This document shows, piece after piece, positions 16,992-25,114 of a DNA stretch of 38,934 nucleotides (the first letter of the stretch is position 1; each line of letters begins with the position of its first letter). The notes under the pieces were generated by a model. It saw only the letters and a program-made list of their open reading frames with translations. It was not told the DNA's origin and made no database searches. Position numbers and translations under genes: made by a program. The DNA is taken from positions 1-38,934 of the forward strand of contig MGTJ01000140.1 in NCBI GenBank assembly GCA_001799395.1, written 5' to 3'. Origin of the DNA: Desulfobacterales bacterium RIFOXYA12_FULL_46_15 (GTDB lineage: Bacteria; Desulfobacterota; Desulfobacteria; Desulfobacterales; Desulfobacteraceae).

Positions 16992-17357
16992 GCATCCTCC
17001 AATATGGCCTCTACAGGCCTGTTGCAGAGTCATCTCAGGTAGTGCATGTTTTTCAAATAAACCGATATTATCCTGGACCGATCCTTTTGAAGCCCTGTAA
17101 ACTTTAATCCCCATTTCGTTTAATTTATTGATGGCACCGGCGCCAATCCCGCCGACAATAATATGATCCACCTTTTTCCCATTTAACGCTTTTAAAGGAT
17201 TGCACATGCCGTGGACATGACCCAGGTCCTGGTTGTTAATGGTGTGAACTGATTTTGTTTTTGTATCAAACACAACAAAAAGCGGTGCCGAGCCAAAATG
17301 CCCAAAAATTTCACTATCCAATCCATTATCCGATTCAACCGGAAAACATATTTTCAT
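16983..17357 (-). CDS. NifX/NifB-like (MTH1175-type) iron-sulfur or metal cofactor-binding protein
   Basis: This 124-aa protein belongs to the dinitrogenase iron-molybdenum cofactor (NifX/NafY/NifB C-terminal) superfamily in its small stand-alone form. The N-terminus (KICFPVESDNGLDSEIFGHFGSAPLF) and the IIVGGIGAGAINKL segment are typical, and the C-terminus is rich in Cys/Gly/His (GHIGGCGH). Such proteins bind metal clusters in anaerobes without being part of nitrogenase. I chose the ATG at 17357, with GGAG 7 bases upstream, over the in-frame TTG at 17363. It is convergent with the NrfD-like gene and divergent from the efflux genes. No nitrogenase genes are present, so a role in molybdenum/iron-sulfur homeostasis is the most one can say. 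Confidence 0.88.
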   Translation of the reverse strand: MKICFPVESDNGLDSEIFGHFGSAPLFVVFDTKTKSVHTINNQDLGHVHGMCNPLKALNGKKVDHIIVGGIGAGAINKLNEMGIKVYRASKGSVQDNIGLFEKHALPEMTLQQACRGHIGGCGH

Positions 17358-17709
17358 TTTCAATCTCCATTTCTTTTAAATTGTTCTTCTTATAACACAC
17401 ATATCCTGCAATTATGGCTTGAAATTAATCAGTATTCTGATTTTGGCAATTTTTTACAATACTATACTTTTAATTATGATTATTGTAGCATCGAAATTTA
17501 AAAGCTATCCCATATGCAGGCTGATGAATACACCTAAAGATACATATTTCAGGCAGAATGCTGCAGGCGTTGCCATGGTTGAATTTTTCTGGAGTCTTGG
17601 ATTTCCGGCCTGCTTACGGATTTTGGCAATGAAACGGATAAGGCGCCCTTGAAAACCATTTAATAGGCTATATGTTCTTAGAGAATTTTAAATTATTAAG
17701 GATATGTTT
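17358..17709. other. Intergenic region upstream of efflux operon, no convincing gene
   Basis: This AT-rich stretch separates two divergent genes. A 77-codon plus-strand frame (17419-17652) ends in FRQNAAGVAMVEFFWSLGFP, which faintly recalls the start of an MFS transporter, but the frame then breaks and lacks a ribosome binding site, so it is at most a remnant. Promoters for both flanking genes should lie here; I could not identify a convincing -35/-10 pair. An AAGGA ribosome binding site (17698-17702) serves the efflux gene. Confidence 0.45.
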
Positions 17710-18864
17710 ATGGAAACCAAATTCAATGATACTCAAAAAACCGGAAAAAAAACTCTTAGGCTCATCTGGAAGATTATTCCCTTTTTAGCACTCATGCTGA
17801 TTATCCTTTTGATTGTGCTTCCCCTGGGCAAAAAAATTACAGAAAAAAAAGATGCCCTTGCTGAAAATCAATCTAAGGGGAACGCTGTTGAAAAGGCATT
17901 GACCAATGTGGTCACAATGGCTATTGAACCTTCCCTGATCATGGAAAAAATCAGTCTTCCCGGTGTGGCAAAACCATGGATTTCGCTTCAGGTGGTCTCT
18001 GAGATCAGGGGAAAAATAGTCGACAAACGGGCAATGGAAGGCAGACGGGTGAACAAGGGAGATATCCTGGCCGTGATCGATGAAAGCGATTATCGGAATG
18101 CCTATAATGCGGCCCTGGCCGCTTATGAAACCACCCAGACCACGGAAGCCCGGCTGAGCACCCTTCTCAAAAACAATTTTGCCACCCGGTCCCAGTTTGA
18201 TGAAGCCGTTGCCCGGCTCAAAACCAGCAAAGCCGAGCTGGAAAATGCCAAGCTTAATCTCAGCCGCTGCACCATCCTTTCACCCATGGAAGGCATTGTG
18301 AATCGGATTCATGTTGAAAACGGCAGTTTTCTATCCTCCGGAGATCCGGTAGCCCATATCCTCCAGATCGACAAGCTCAAAGTCGAGGTGGGTATCCCGG
18401 AATCCGACGTGGATGCCGTCCGAAAGCTTAAATCCTTTGATATGACCATTGATGCCCTGGATGGCAGAACCTGTACAGGGGAATACCATTATCTTTACAA
18501 AACCAGTGATTCCATGGCCCGGTTGTATAACCTTGAAATCAAGGTGGACAACCCGAACGGCGAAATTCTGCCAGATATGTTTGTCCGCGTCAATGTGGTT
18601 AAAAAGCAGGATCCCCATGGGCTTGCCGTCCCCATTTACTCCCTTGTGACAGTGGGCAAAGCAACCGGCGTTTATGTTGAAAAAGAAGGGATTGTGCATT
18701 TCAAACCAGTGGAAACCGGATTTCTGGACGGATGGAAAACCGAAGTCAAACAAGGCCTTGAACCGGGTGAAAATGTCGTGGTAATCGGCCATCGCATCAT
18801 CGAAGACAAGGAAAGGGTGAACGTTACCAAAACCATCCGGGACATGGAGGAAATCACCCAATGA
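17710..18864 (+). CDS. RND efflux membrane fusion protein (HlyD/AcrA type)
   Basis: This 384-aa periplasmic adaptor is anchored by one N-terminal membrane segment (about 21-41, IIPFLALMLIILLIVLPL). A barrel-sandwich/lipoyl half (IRGKIVDKRAMEGRRVNKGD), an alpha-hairpin (about 135-175, NNFATRSQFDEAVARLKTSK), the second lipoyl half (LSPMEGIVNRIHVENG) and beta-barrel/membrane-proximal domains follow. It connects the inner-membrane RND pump to an outer-membrane channel. Two ATGs compete (17704, 17710); the second has normal spacing to AAGGA. Its stop overlaps the start of the pump gene in an ATGA, a sign of translational coupling. No regulator or TolC-like gene lies next to it. Confidence 0.92.
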   Translation: METKFNDTQKTGKKTLRLIWKIIPFLALMLIILLIVLPLGKKITEKKDALAENQSKGNAVEKALTNVVTMAIEPSLIMEKISLPGVAKPWISLQVVSEIRGKIVDKRAMEGRRVNKGDILAVIDESDYRNAYNAALAAYETTQTTEARLSTLLKNNFATRSQFDEAVARLKTSKAELENAKLNLSRCTILSPMEGIVNRIHVENGSFLSSGDPVAHILQIDKLKVEVGIPESDVDAVRKLKSFDMTIDALDGRTCTGEYHYLYKTSDSMARLYNLEIKVDNPNGEILPDMFVRVNVVKKQDPHGLAVPIYSLVTVGKATGVYVEKEGIVHFKPVETGFLDGWKTEVKQGLEPGENVVVIGHRIIEDKERVNVTKTIRDMEEITQ

Positions 18865-21800
18865 TCATCTCTGATTTTTCCGTCAAAAACAGGACCAGCG
18901 TTTTTGTGATGGCAGTCATTATTGCCGTCATCGGCATTTATTCCTATATGGTCCTGCCCAGGGAGAGCGAACCGGACATTACCATTCCCTATGTCTTTGT
19001 GCGAACGGAATACCGGGGAGTTTCCGCTACTGACATTGAAACCGGAATCACCATCAAAATTGAAAAAAAGCTCAAAGGCCTGGACAAGGTCAAAAACATC
19101 AGTTCCGTCAGTTCCCAGGGATTATCCCAGATCAATGTGGAGTTTCTGCCCGGAACCAATATTGATGAGGTGCTGACCAAGGTCAAGGACAAGGTGGATG
19201 AGGCAAAAAACGATCTGCCCCGGGATCTTGAAAGCGATCCTTCCGTATTTGAAGTTAATATTTCAGAAATGCCTATTGTCATCTATTCCCTGGCCGGCAC
19301 TGCCGGACCCGGCAGATTGAAGGAGATAGCCGACGATCTCAAGGATGATATCGAAGCCATTCCGGGAATCCTGGAAGTGGAAGTTACCGGTGGCCGGGAA
19401 AGGGAGATCCGGGTGGAGGTGGACCCGGACAAACTGGCCTATTACCGGATTCCCATCACCTCTCTCCAGCAGGCGGTTGTCACAGAGAATCAGAACACCT
19501 CCGGCGGCGCCATCACCCTTGGAGACGGACGGTACCAGGTCAAGGTGCCTGGAGAATTTGAAACCCCGGATGAAATCCTTTCCCTTGTGGTGGCTACCCA
19601 TAACGGCAGCCCCATTTATCTCAAAGACGTTGCAAAGGTGGTGGACGGCATCAAGGATTCCACTTCCGTCTCCCGGCTCAACGGGGTGGAAGCCGTCAAT
19701 ATTGCCGTTAAGAAAAGGGCTGGAGAAAATATCATCAAAATTGTCGATGAGGCGGATGCCGTTGTTCAGAAGGCCAAGGAAACCTTTCCCAGGGGCACCA
19801 CCATCACCAAGCTCATGAACAAATCAAAAGAGATCAAGCTCATGGTGGCGGACCTGGAGAATAATATCATCTCCGGGCTGATTCTGGTGGTGGCCATCCT
19901 GTTTATTGCCCTTGGATTCAGAAATGCCCTTCTGGTTGGAATTGCCATCCCCTTTTCAATGTTCCTGTCCTTTGCCGTTCTCCATGCCCTGGGATATACC
20001 CTGAACATGATCGTTCTTTTCTCCCTGACCCTGGCCCTGGGAATGCTGGTGGACAATGCCATTGTCATTGTAGAAAACATCTACCGGTATATGCAGCAGG
20101 GCGTGCCCAAGGTCGAGGCTTCCATGAAGGCCACAGGGGAGGTGGCCTGGCCGGTCATCGGGTCCACCCTGACCACCTTGGCTGCCTTCTTCCCCATGAT
20201 CTTCTGGCCCGGTATCATGGGCGAATTCATGAAATACCTTCCCATTACCCTCATCGTCACCTTAAGCTCATCCCTTTTTGTGGCCCTGGTCATTAACCCG
20301 GCCATGTGCGCATATTTCATGAAAGGAAGCGCGGAGCAAGGCGTAAACACATTAACCGCTGAAGAACTGGAAGCCCAGGGTGAAAAACCCATTGAACTTA
20401 AAGGCATTATTTTAAGATTGTATTCAAAGATCCTCAATGCCGCACTGGATCATAAACTGACGGTCATGGTCGGCGCCTTTGCCTCTTTGGTGATCTTTTT
20501 CATGATCTGGCTCTATACCATCGGAGTTGAAAAGCCGGTGGAATTTTTTCCGCCCATAGATCCCAAATCCGTTTATGTGAATATTGATGTTCCGGAAGGA
20601 GCGGATCTGGACTATATTGACAGGATCACCAAAAAAGTGGAAACCGCCATCTCCGGTATAAAAGACAGTGATTATGCCGGGTCACTGAAGCTTCAGGAAC
20701 ATGAAAATGCCGACGGCACAAAATTCATGGCGCCATCCAATATCAACAATATCGAGCATATTTACTCAAAGGTGGTTCAAGGCTCAGGCTCATCCATTTT
20801 TGATTCCAATCTTCCCAATCATATCGGTATCCAGTTCATTGATTTTGAACATAGAAAATCATCAACCATGAACGATATGGAAGAATTGCGGCAACGGGTC
20901 AAAGACATTGCCGGCGTAAAGATCACGGTGGATCAGCAGCAGGAAGGGCCGCCCACAGGGCCGCCCATCAATATCGAAATCACGGGCGACAATTTTGAAG
21001 TCCTCAGCCGGATTGCAGAAAACATGAAAAAAGCCGTGGAAAAAATCCCCCATGTCAAGGATGTCCGGGACGACTACCAGGGAAGCCTGCCCAGTGTGGA
21101 AATCAAGATCGACCGGCAGAAGACGGCCATGTTCAATCTTAACACCAGCGCCATCGGCATGGCCTTAAAAACAGCCTATAACGGGCTGGACGTCTCAACC
21201 TATTATGAAGGAGACGAGGATTATGATATCGTAGTCCGGCTTTCCGAGTCCAACCGTCAGGTGGTGGATGTCCTGAAAAAACTTATGATCCCGACCCCGG
21301 CCGGTTCCATGGTACCCCTGACCACCCTGGCCGATATCCGTTATAAAGTCACCATCGGCGACATTGTCCGGAAAAACCATGAGCGGGTCGTAACGGTCAA
21401 AGCCAATGTGGATGAGGCAAAAACCACCGGAACGGTTGCCCGGATGGCGGCCATGGAAATCCTGAAAAATATCCAGTTCCCACCCGGGTACAATTATAAA
21501 TTCACAGGAGAAGACCAGGAACAGAAAGAATCAGAGGCGTTTTTAACCAGGGCCTTTGTCATAGCCCTGCTGCTGGTTTTCCTGATCATTGTGGCCCTGT
21601 TCAACTCCATTATCCAGCCAGCCATCATCATGGTTTCCGTGATTCTCTGTTTTGGTGGGGTTTTCTGGGGTCTGGCCGTAATTCAATCCCCCTTTGGCAT
21701 CATCATGACCGGGGTCGGGGTGATTTCCCTGGCAGGTGTGGTGGTCAACAACGCCATTGTTCTCATTGACTATACCAACAAGCTCCTGGAAAGAGGCCTG

Positions 21801-22133
21801 GGGCTGAGGGAAGCCATTGTCCTGGCCGGGGCCACCCGGTTGCGGCCGGTTTGCCTGACCGCCGTCACCACTATTCTCGGGCTCATCCCCATGGTCACGG
21901 GCATCAGCTACGATTTTCATGTTATGGCGATTACCCTGGCTAGCGAGTCCAGCCAGTGGTGGAAATCCATGGCCAGTGTGGTGATTTTCGGCCTGCTGCT
22001 TGCTACAGTCCTGACCCTGGTGGTTGTCCCGGTCCTGTATGAATCCATTGAAAATGCCAAAATTTTTCTGTTCACAGGCTACAATAAGACCAGGGCCTTT
22101 TTCCTGGGATCAAAACAGATTGATCCTACTTGA
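18861..22133 (+). CDS. RND efflux transporter permease (AcrB/MexB-like)
   Basis: This full-length (1090 aa) inner-membrane pump is proton-driven and exports hydrophobic compounds or toxicants. It has an N-terminal helix (about 12-34), a large periplasmic domain, helices 2-6 (about 330-480), a second periplasmic loop and a C-terminal helix bundle (about 880-1070). The proton-relay motif in TM4 is present (GMLVDNAIVIVENIYR with Asp398). The second half carries GVGVISLAGVVVNNAIVLID and GATRLRPVCLTAVTTILG. Length and motifs fit the hydrophobe/amphiphile family rather than the heavy-metal group, but substrate cannot be predicted. The start ATG overlaps the preceding stop by 4 bases. A hairpin terminator follows at 22150-22189. 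Confidence 0.94.
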   Translation: MIISDFSVKNRTSVFVMAVIIAVIGIYSYMVLPRESEPDITIPYVFVRTEYRGVSATDIETGITIKIEKKLKGLDKVKNISSVSSQGLSQINVEFLPGTNIDEVLTKVKDKVDEAKNDLPRDLESDPSVFEVNISEMPIVIYSLAGTAGPGRLKEIADDLKDDIEAIPGILEVEVTGGREREIRVEVDPDKLAYYRIPITSLQQAVVTENQNTSGGAITLGDGRYQVKVPGEFETPDEILSLVVATHNGSPIYLKDVAKVVDGIKDSTSVSRLNGVEAVNIAVKKRAGENIIKIVDEADAVVQKAKETFPRGTTITKLMNKSKEIKLMVADLENNIISGLILVVAILFIALGFRNALLVGIAIPFSMFLSFAVLHALGYTLNMIVLFSLTLALGMLVDNAIVIVENIYRYMQQGVPKVEASMKATGEVAWPVIGSTLTTLAAFFPMIFWPGIMGEFMKYLPITLIVTLSSSLFVALVINPAMCAYFMKGSAEQGVNTLTAEELEAQGEKPIELKGIILRLYSKILNAALDHKLTVMVGAFASLVIFFMIWLYTIGVEKPVEFFPPIDPKSVYVNIDVPEGADLDYIDRITKKVETAISGIKDSDYAGSLKLQEHENADGTKFMAPSNINNIEHIYSKVVQGSGSSIFDSNLPNHIGIQFIDFEHRKSSTMNDMEELRQRVKDIAGVKITVDQQQEGPPTGPPINIEITGDNFEVLSRIAENMKKAVEKIPHVKDVRDDYQGSLPSVEIKIDRQKTAMFNLNTSAIGMALKTAYNGLDVSTYYEGDEDYDIVVRLSESNRQVVDVLKKLMIPTPAGSMVPLTTLADIRYKVTIGDIVRKNHERVVTVKANVDEAKTTGTVARMAAMEILKNIQFPPGYNYKFTGEDQEQKESEAFLTRAFVIALLLVFLIIVALFNSIIQPAIIMVSVILCFGGVFWGLAVIQSPFGIIMTGVGVISLAGVVVNNAIVLIDYTNKLLERGLGLREAIVLAGATRLRPVCLTAVTTILGLIPMVTGISYDFHVMAITLASESSQWWKSMASVVIFGLLLATVLTLVVVPVLYESIENAKIFLFTGYNKTRAFFLGSKQIDPT

Positions 22134-22149
22134 TTCATTATCCTTATTT

Positions 22150-22189
22150 AAAAACACAGAGGGCTGTTTATCCGGACCTCTGTGTTTTT
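22150..22189. terminator. Bidirectional intrinsic terminator between efflux operon and FKBP gene
   Basis: The arm AAAAACACAGAGG (22150-22162) pairs with CCTCTGTGTTTTT (22177-22189) around a 14-base loop. T-runs follow on both strands, so it can end transcription of the RND operon (plus) and of the FKBP gene (minus). Confidence 0.85.
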
Positions 22190-22211
22190 CATATTATCGT
22201 ACAGGTTATTT

Positions 22212-22904
22212 TTATTCGGCAATGGATATGAGTTCAACATCAAAAATAAGGGTTGCATTGGGCCCAATGGGCTCCGGGCCATTCTCTCCATATGCAAGAT
22301 CAGATGGAATAAAAAGCTGCCATTTTGATCCTGTTTTCATGAGCTGAAGGGCTTCAGTCCAGCCTGCAATAACACCGTTGACCGGAAAAGATACAGGCTC
22401 ACCCCGTTTATAGGAACTGTCAAATTCAGTGCCGTCCACTAAAGTGCCTCGATAATGGGTTGTTACCTTATCCGACTCTTTGGGCATCTTGCCGGTTCCT
22501 TCCGTGACCACCTTATATTGCAGACCGCTTTTTAAGGTTATCACGCCATCTTTCTTTTTATTTTCTGCAAGAAAGGTTTCTCCTGCTTTTTTGTTTTTTT
22601 CACCGATCACTTTGATTTTCTCCATTTGTTTTGCCTGCATTTGCTGCTGAAAGACCGTCATGGCGGAAGCCATTTCCTCATCGGTAAGTATGGGTTTTGC
22701 CCCTGACAGGGCATCTTTGAACCCTTTCATGAGCATATCAGTATCGATATCAATGGAATCTCTTTTAAAATGATTTCCCATGTTGATCCCGAGTATGTAA
22801 CTGATTTTGTCTTTATCGGTTTTCAGCACTTTGTTGTCGGCCGAAAAAGCCAGTGTTGCGATACATAAAACACCAAGTATTACGATCCATCCTGATTTCA
22901 TCAT
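22212..22904 (-). CDS. Periplasmic FKBP-type peptidyl-prolyl isomerase (FkpA/Mip-like)
   Basis: This 230-aa exported folding catalyst has a signal peptide at residues 1-21 (basic start, hydrophobic core, cleavage near LAFSA). A helical N-terminal dimerisation domain of the Mip/FkpA type follows (about 30-120, including ISYILGINMG and FQQQMQAKQMEK), then a complete FKBP domain (about 125-228: KVTTHYRGTLVDGTEFDSSY, VIAGWTEALQLM, YGENG, LIFDVELI). It isomerises X-Pro bonds in the periplasm and may act as a chaperone. Two adjacent ATG codons compete (22904, 22901) behind GGGGGA. It is a single-gene unit convergent with the efflux operon. Confidence 0.93.
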   Translation of the reverse strand: MMKSGWIVILGVLCIATLAFSADNKVLKTDKDKISYILGINMGNHFKRDSIDIDTDMLMKGFKDALSGAKPILTDEEMASAMTVFQQQMQAKQMEKIKVIGEKNKKAGETFLAENKKKDGVITLKSGLQYKVVTEGTGKMPKESDKVTTHYRGTLVDGTEFDSSYKRGEPVSFPVNGVIAGWTEALQLMKTGSKWQLFIPSDLAYGENGPEPIGPNATLIFDVELISIAE

Positions 22905-23100
22905 ATCCCCCGGTTATTAAAAATGATATGCCTGCCGGAATCCTTCCGTACAGACATTGATTGAACTCTCGCACTTATCATGTTTCAAATGCCTTGTCAA
23001 ACAAGGGATGGCGAAAAATCAAGGCAACCGGCACCTACAAGCTTATTGCCCCCAAAGGGAATTATACGGGAGAATGATCCTTGAAAAGGGGTAATCCCTC

Positions 23101-24141
23101 CTAACCCTGCTTTTTTTCAAGCCAGGATTCAAAATCAAGAATGATTTCTTTAGGCCTGGGGCCGGCAGCCGCCTCTTTTTCAGCAGTCATCATGACGTGG
23201 GTTTCAAGAAACTGCCGGATATCCCCAACTTCTTTTATCAAAAGAGACAGCTTTGATTCCATATGGGAAATCATATCCCGGATATCCGGATCAGGTTTTG
23301 CAATCTCTTTGTCATTGTTTTTTTCGTCTTTGCGCGGATGATGCTTTTCAAGAAAAGACAGACAGGCATCCCAAAAAAATTCCAGGGGGAGATCTCTTGT
23401 TTCTCCATGGTTTTTGATCAGTTTTTCAGCAATAGCGGCAATACACCGTGATGCGGCCGTATCCGGAAAAAGAATGAAAAAAGGAGTCTGGGAAATCACC
23501 GAGGCCCTGACATTTTTATCCCATGCGATCATGCCGAGAGGTTCTATTTTTGCTTTAAGAAACCGGCTTACGGTCTGTTTTAACCGGGTATAGGCTTTTT
23601 GAGCCGCCTTTCCTGAAGTGACCTGGTTGACAATCACTTTGACAGGGAGATCATAGCCGTGTTTTGACAGGACTTTAAGCATGGAATAGGCATCGGTCAG
23701 GGATGTGGGTTCTGTTGTGACAACAAGAATGATTTCATGGGAAGCCATACAGAAGGAAAGAACCTGGGGTGAAATCCCGGCTGATGTGTCAAAAATAAAA
23801 AAATCATAGGCCTCAAGATCCAGAAAAGCGCTGATCAGCGTTCCCGTTTCCGCCCGGGTCAGGTCAGCCAGTTTTTCAACCCCTGAGCTACCCGGAATGA
23901 TATCAATGCCCTGGTAATCCCGGATCAGGATGTCGTTTAAGCTGGATTGCCCGGAAATGACGGTTTCCAGGTCTTTTTCAGGATAGATTCCTGTAAGGAT
24001 GTTTACATTGGCAAGCCCAAGGTCTGCATCAAAAAGGCAGACCTTGAATCCCTCAGCGGCTAAGGCCAGCGAAAGGTTGAGGCTGATACCGGTTTTTCCG
24101 ACCCCGCCCTTTCCGCTGGTTATGGTGATGATCCCGGCCAT
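23101..24141 (-). CDS. MinD/FlhG-like ParA-family ATPase with C-terminal extension
   Basis: This 346-aa P-loop ATPase of the MinD/ParA superfamily has the deviant Walker A KGGVGKT at residues 11-17, switch-like DADLGLANVN near 40, and FIFDTSAGIS as the Walker B region. The first about 260 residues resemble FlhG/FleN (flagellar number regulators). The last about 85 form a predicted helical extension (ESKLSLLIKEVGDIRQFLET) not typical of MinD. Start was set at 24141 (MAGIITITSGKGG) because upstream in-frame sequence (to 24213) overlaps the preceding gene and is not conserved in form. It is third in an operon with an MshEN-like protein and an HDOD-kinase, not in a flagellar cluster. A role in polar localisation or assembly control of a surface machine is an inference. 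Confidence 0.88.
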   Translation of the reverse strand: MAGIITITSGKGGVGKTGISLNLSLALAAEGFKVCLFDADLGLANVNILTGIYPEKDLETVISGQSSLNDILIRDYQGIDIIPGSSGVEKLADLTRAETGTLISAFLDLEAYDFFIFDTSAGISPQVLSFCMASHEIILVVTTEPTSLTDAYSMLKVLSKHGYDLPVKVIVNQVTSGKAAQKAYTRLKQTVSRFLKAKIEPLGMIAWDKNVRASVISQTPFFILFPDTAASRCIAAIAEKLIKNHGETRDLPLEFFWDACLSFLEKHHPRKDEKNNDKEIAKPDPDIRDMISHMESKLSLLIKEVGDIRQFLETHVMMTAEKEAAAGPRPKEIILDFESWLEKKQG

Positions 24142-24151
24142 GATGGGTTCC

Positions 24152-25114
24152 CTATTGTTGCGGGAACGCGACCACCTTGATACCGGTGTCGTCCTGTCTA
24201 AGGGAAAACTCAATGCTGCGGCTTTGATATTTTGTCATAAGATTCCTGTGATGAAAATTGATAAATTCAAAAAACTTATTCCAAAGATTTGCGCGCTTCG
24301 GATTTTCAGTCAGATCCCGGAGCTGTTCATACCGCTGATAAAGTGAGAAAACAGCTTCTGTCTCTTTTTCAGGGTTCATGATAGAAGTTTTGAAACTTAA
24401 CAGAAGGGACAGGTCCGGGGTTTTTTTATCAGATATAGCGGGTATGCCTTCATAAATGATTCTGTAAAACCAGTTAAACCCTGAAAAAGGAATGAACATG
24501 GCCTTGAACCGGTATTGGGGAAACAGGTCATTTAATTGATGGATAAATAAAATATTGTCAGGACCCGTAATACCAAAAAGCAGGGTATTGTTTTTTATCA
24601 TCAGGGGAAGGATCTTTTGTTCCATGGATGTGGCTCTATCCAGAACTTTGACCAGGATATCCCTGTCATTGTCATTAAAAATAAAATCACTGATGGATCT
24701 GAAGGGGATATGGAACAGGTCAAACAACAGGGTCTGTACAGCGGTTGCGGAAACACATTTTTTTGTTATAAGACTGCTGATAAACGGAACATCTTGATCC
24801 CGGGAGTCTTTTAATATCCTAAGCACAATGTCCCGGGACAGCATTTTTTTTAAAACCAGTGCAGACTGAAGTGATATAAGTTTTTTATATTTATGAAGAA
24901 CACAATAATTGTCCAGGGGTGTAATCAGGTTCAGATCACATAGTGTCATTCCAAAAAAGCGTTTTTTTTCAAGGCTTACCGAATCCTGCCTTTTCTTCTG
25001 GATGGAAAGCACGGTGTCAATGTCATCAAGGCGGATCATGCCTTCTTTGACCATGATTTCGCCTGACCTCAACGACCCGGCCCGGCCTGGGGGGCCTGGG
25101 GGGGTTATGTTCAT
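24152..25114 (-). CDS. Protein with GspE N-terminal (MshEN)-like repeats, no ATPase domain
   Basis: This 320-aa protein's N-terminal half shows the repeated pattern of type II secretion/type IV pilus ATPase N-terminal domains: GEIMVKEGMIRLDDIDTVLS, then FGMTLCDLNLITPLDNYCVL, then a third repeat ISSLITKKCVSATAVQTLLF ending in LFDLFHIPFRSIS. Such MshEN domains can bind cyclic di-GMP. The GspE ATPase core is absent; the C-terminal half is unrecognised. The start ATG (25114) overlaps the stop of the histidine kinase gene in an ATGA, replacing an in-frame TTG at 25126. The protein is thus a stand-alone sensor or adaptor translated together with the kinase and followed after 10 bases by the MinD-like ATPase. 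Cyclic di-GMP binding is inference; key Arg/Leu positions were not verified. Confidence 0.68.
   Translation of the reverse strand: MNITPPGPPGRAGSLRSGEIMVKEGMIRLDDIDTVLSIQKKRQDSVSLEKKRFFGMTLCDLNLITPLDNYCVLHKYKKLISLQSALVLKKMLSRDIVLRILKDSRDQDVPFISSLITKKCVSATAVQTLLFDLFHIPFRSISDFIFNDNDRDILVKVLDRATSMEQKILPLMIKNNTLLFGITGPDNILFIHQLNDLFPQYRFKAMFIPFSGFNWFYRIIYEGIPAISDKKTPDLSLLLSFKTSIMNPEKETEAVFSLYQRYEQLRDLTENPKRANLWNKFFEFINFHHRNLMTKYQSRSIEFSLRQDDTGIKVVAFPQQ

Noticed and set aside
17419-17652. 77-codon frame between the NifX-like and efflux genes
   Set aside because: No ribosome binding site, AT-rich low-complexity start; only a faint MFS-like stretch, so not called as a gene.
22985-23046. Short protein-like frame ending KATGTYKLIAPKGNYTGE before the MinD-like gene
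   Set aside because: It has no start with a ribosome binding site and is interrupted upstream; too short to support as a gene, at most a remnant.
24142-24213. Upstream start for the MinD-like ATPase
   Set aside because: It overlaps the preceding gene, and MinD-family proteins start just before the SGKGGVGKT motif.
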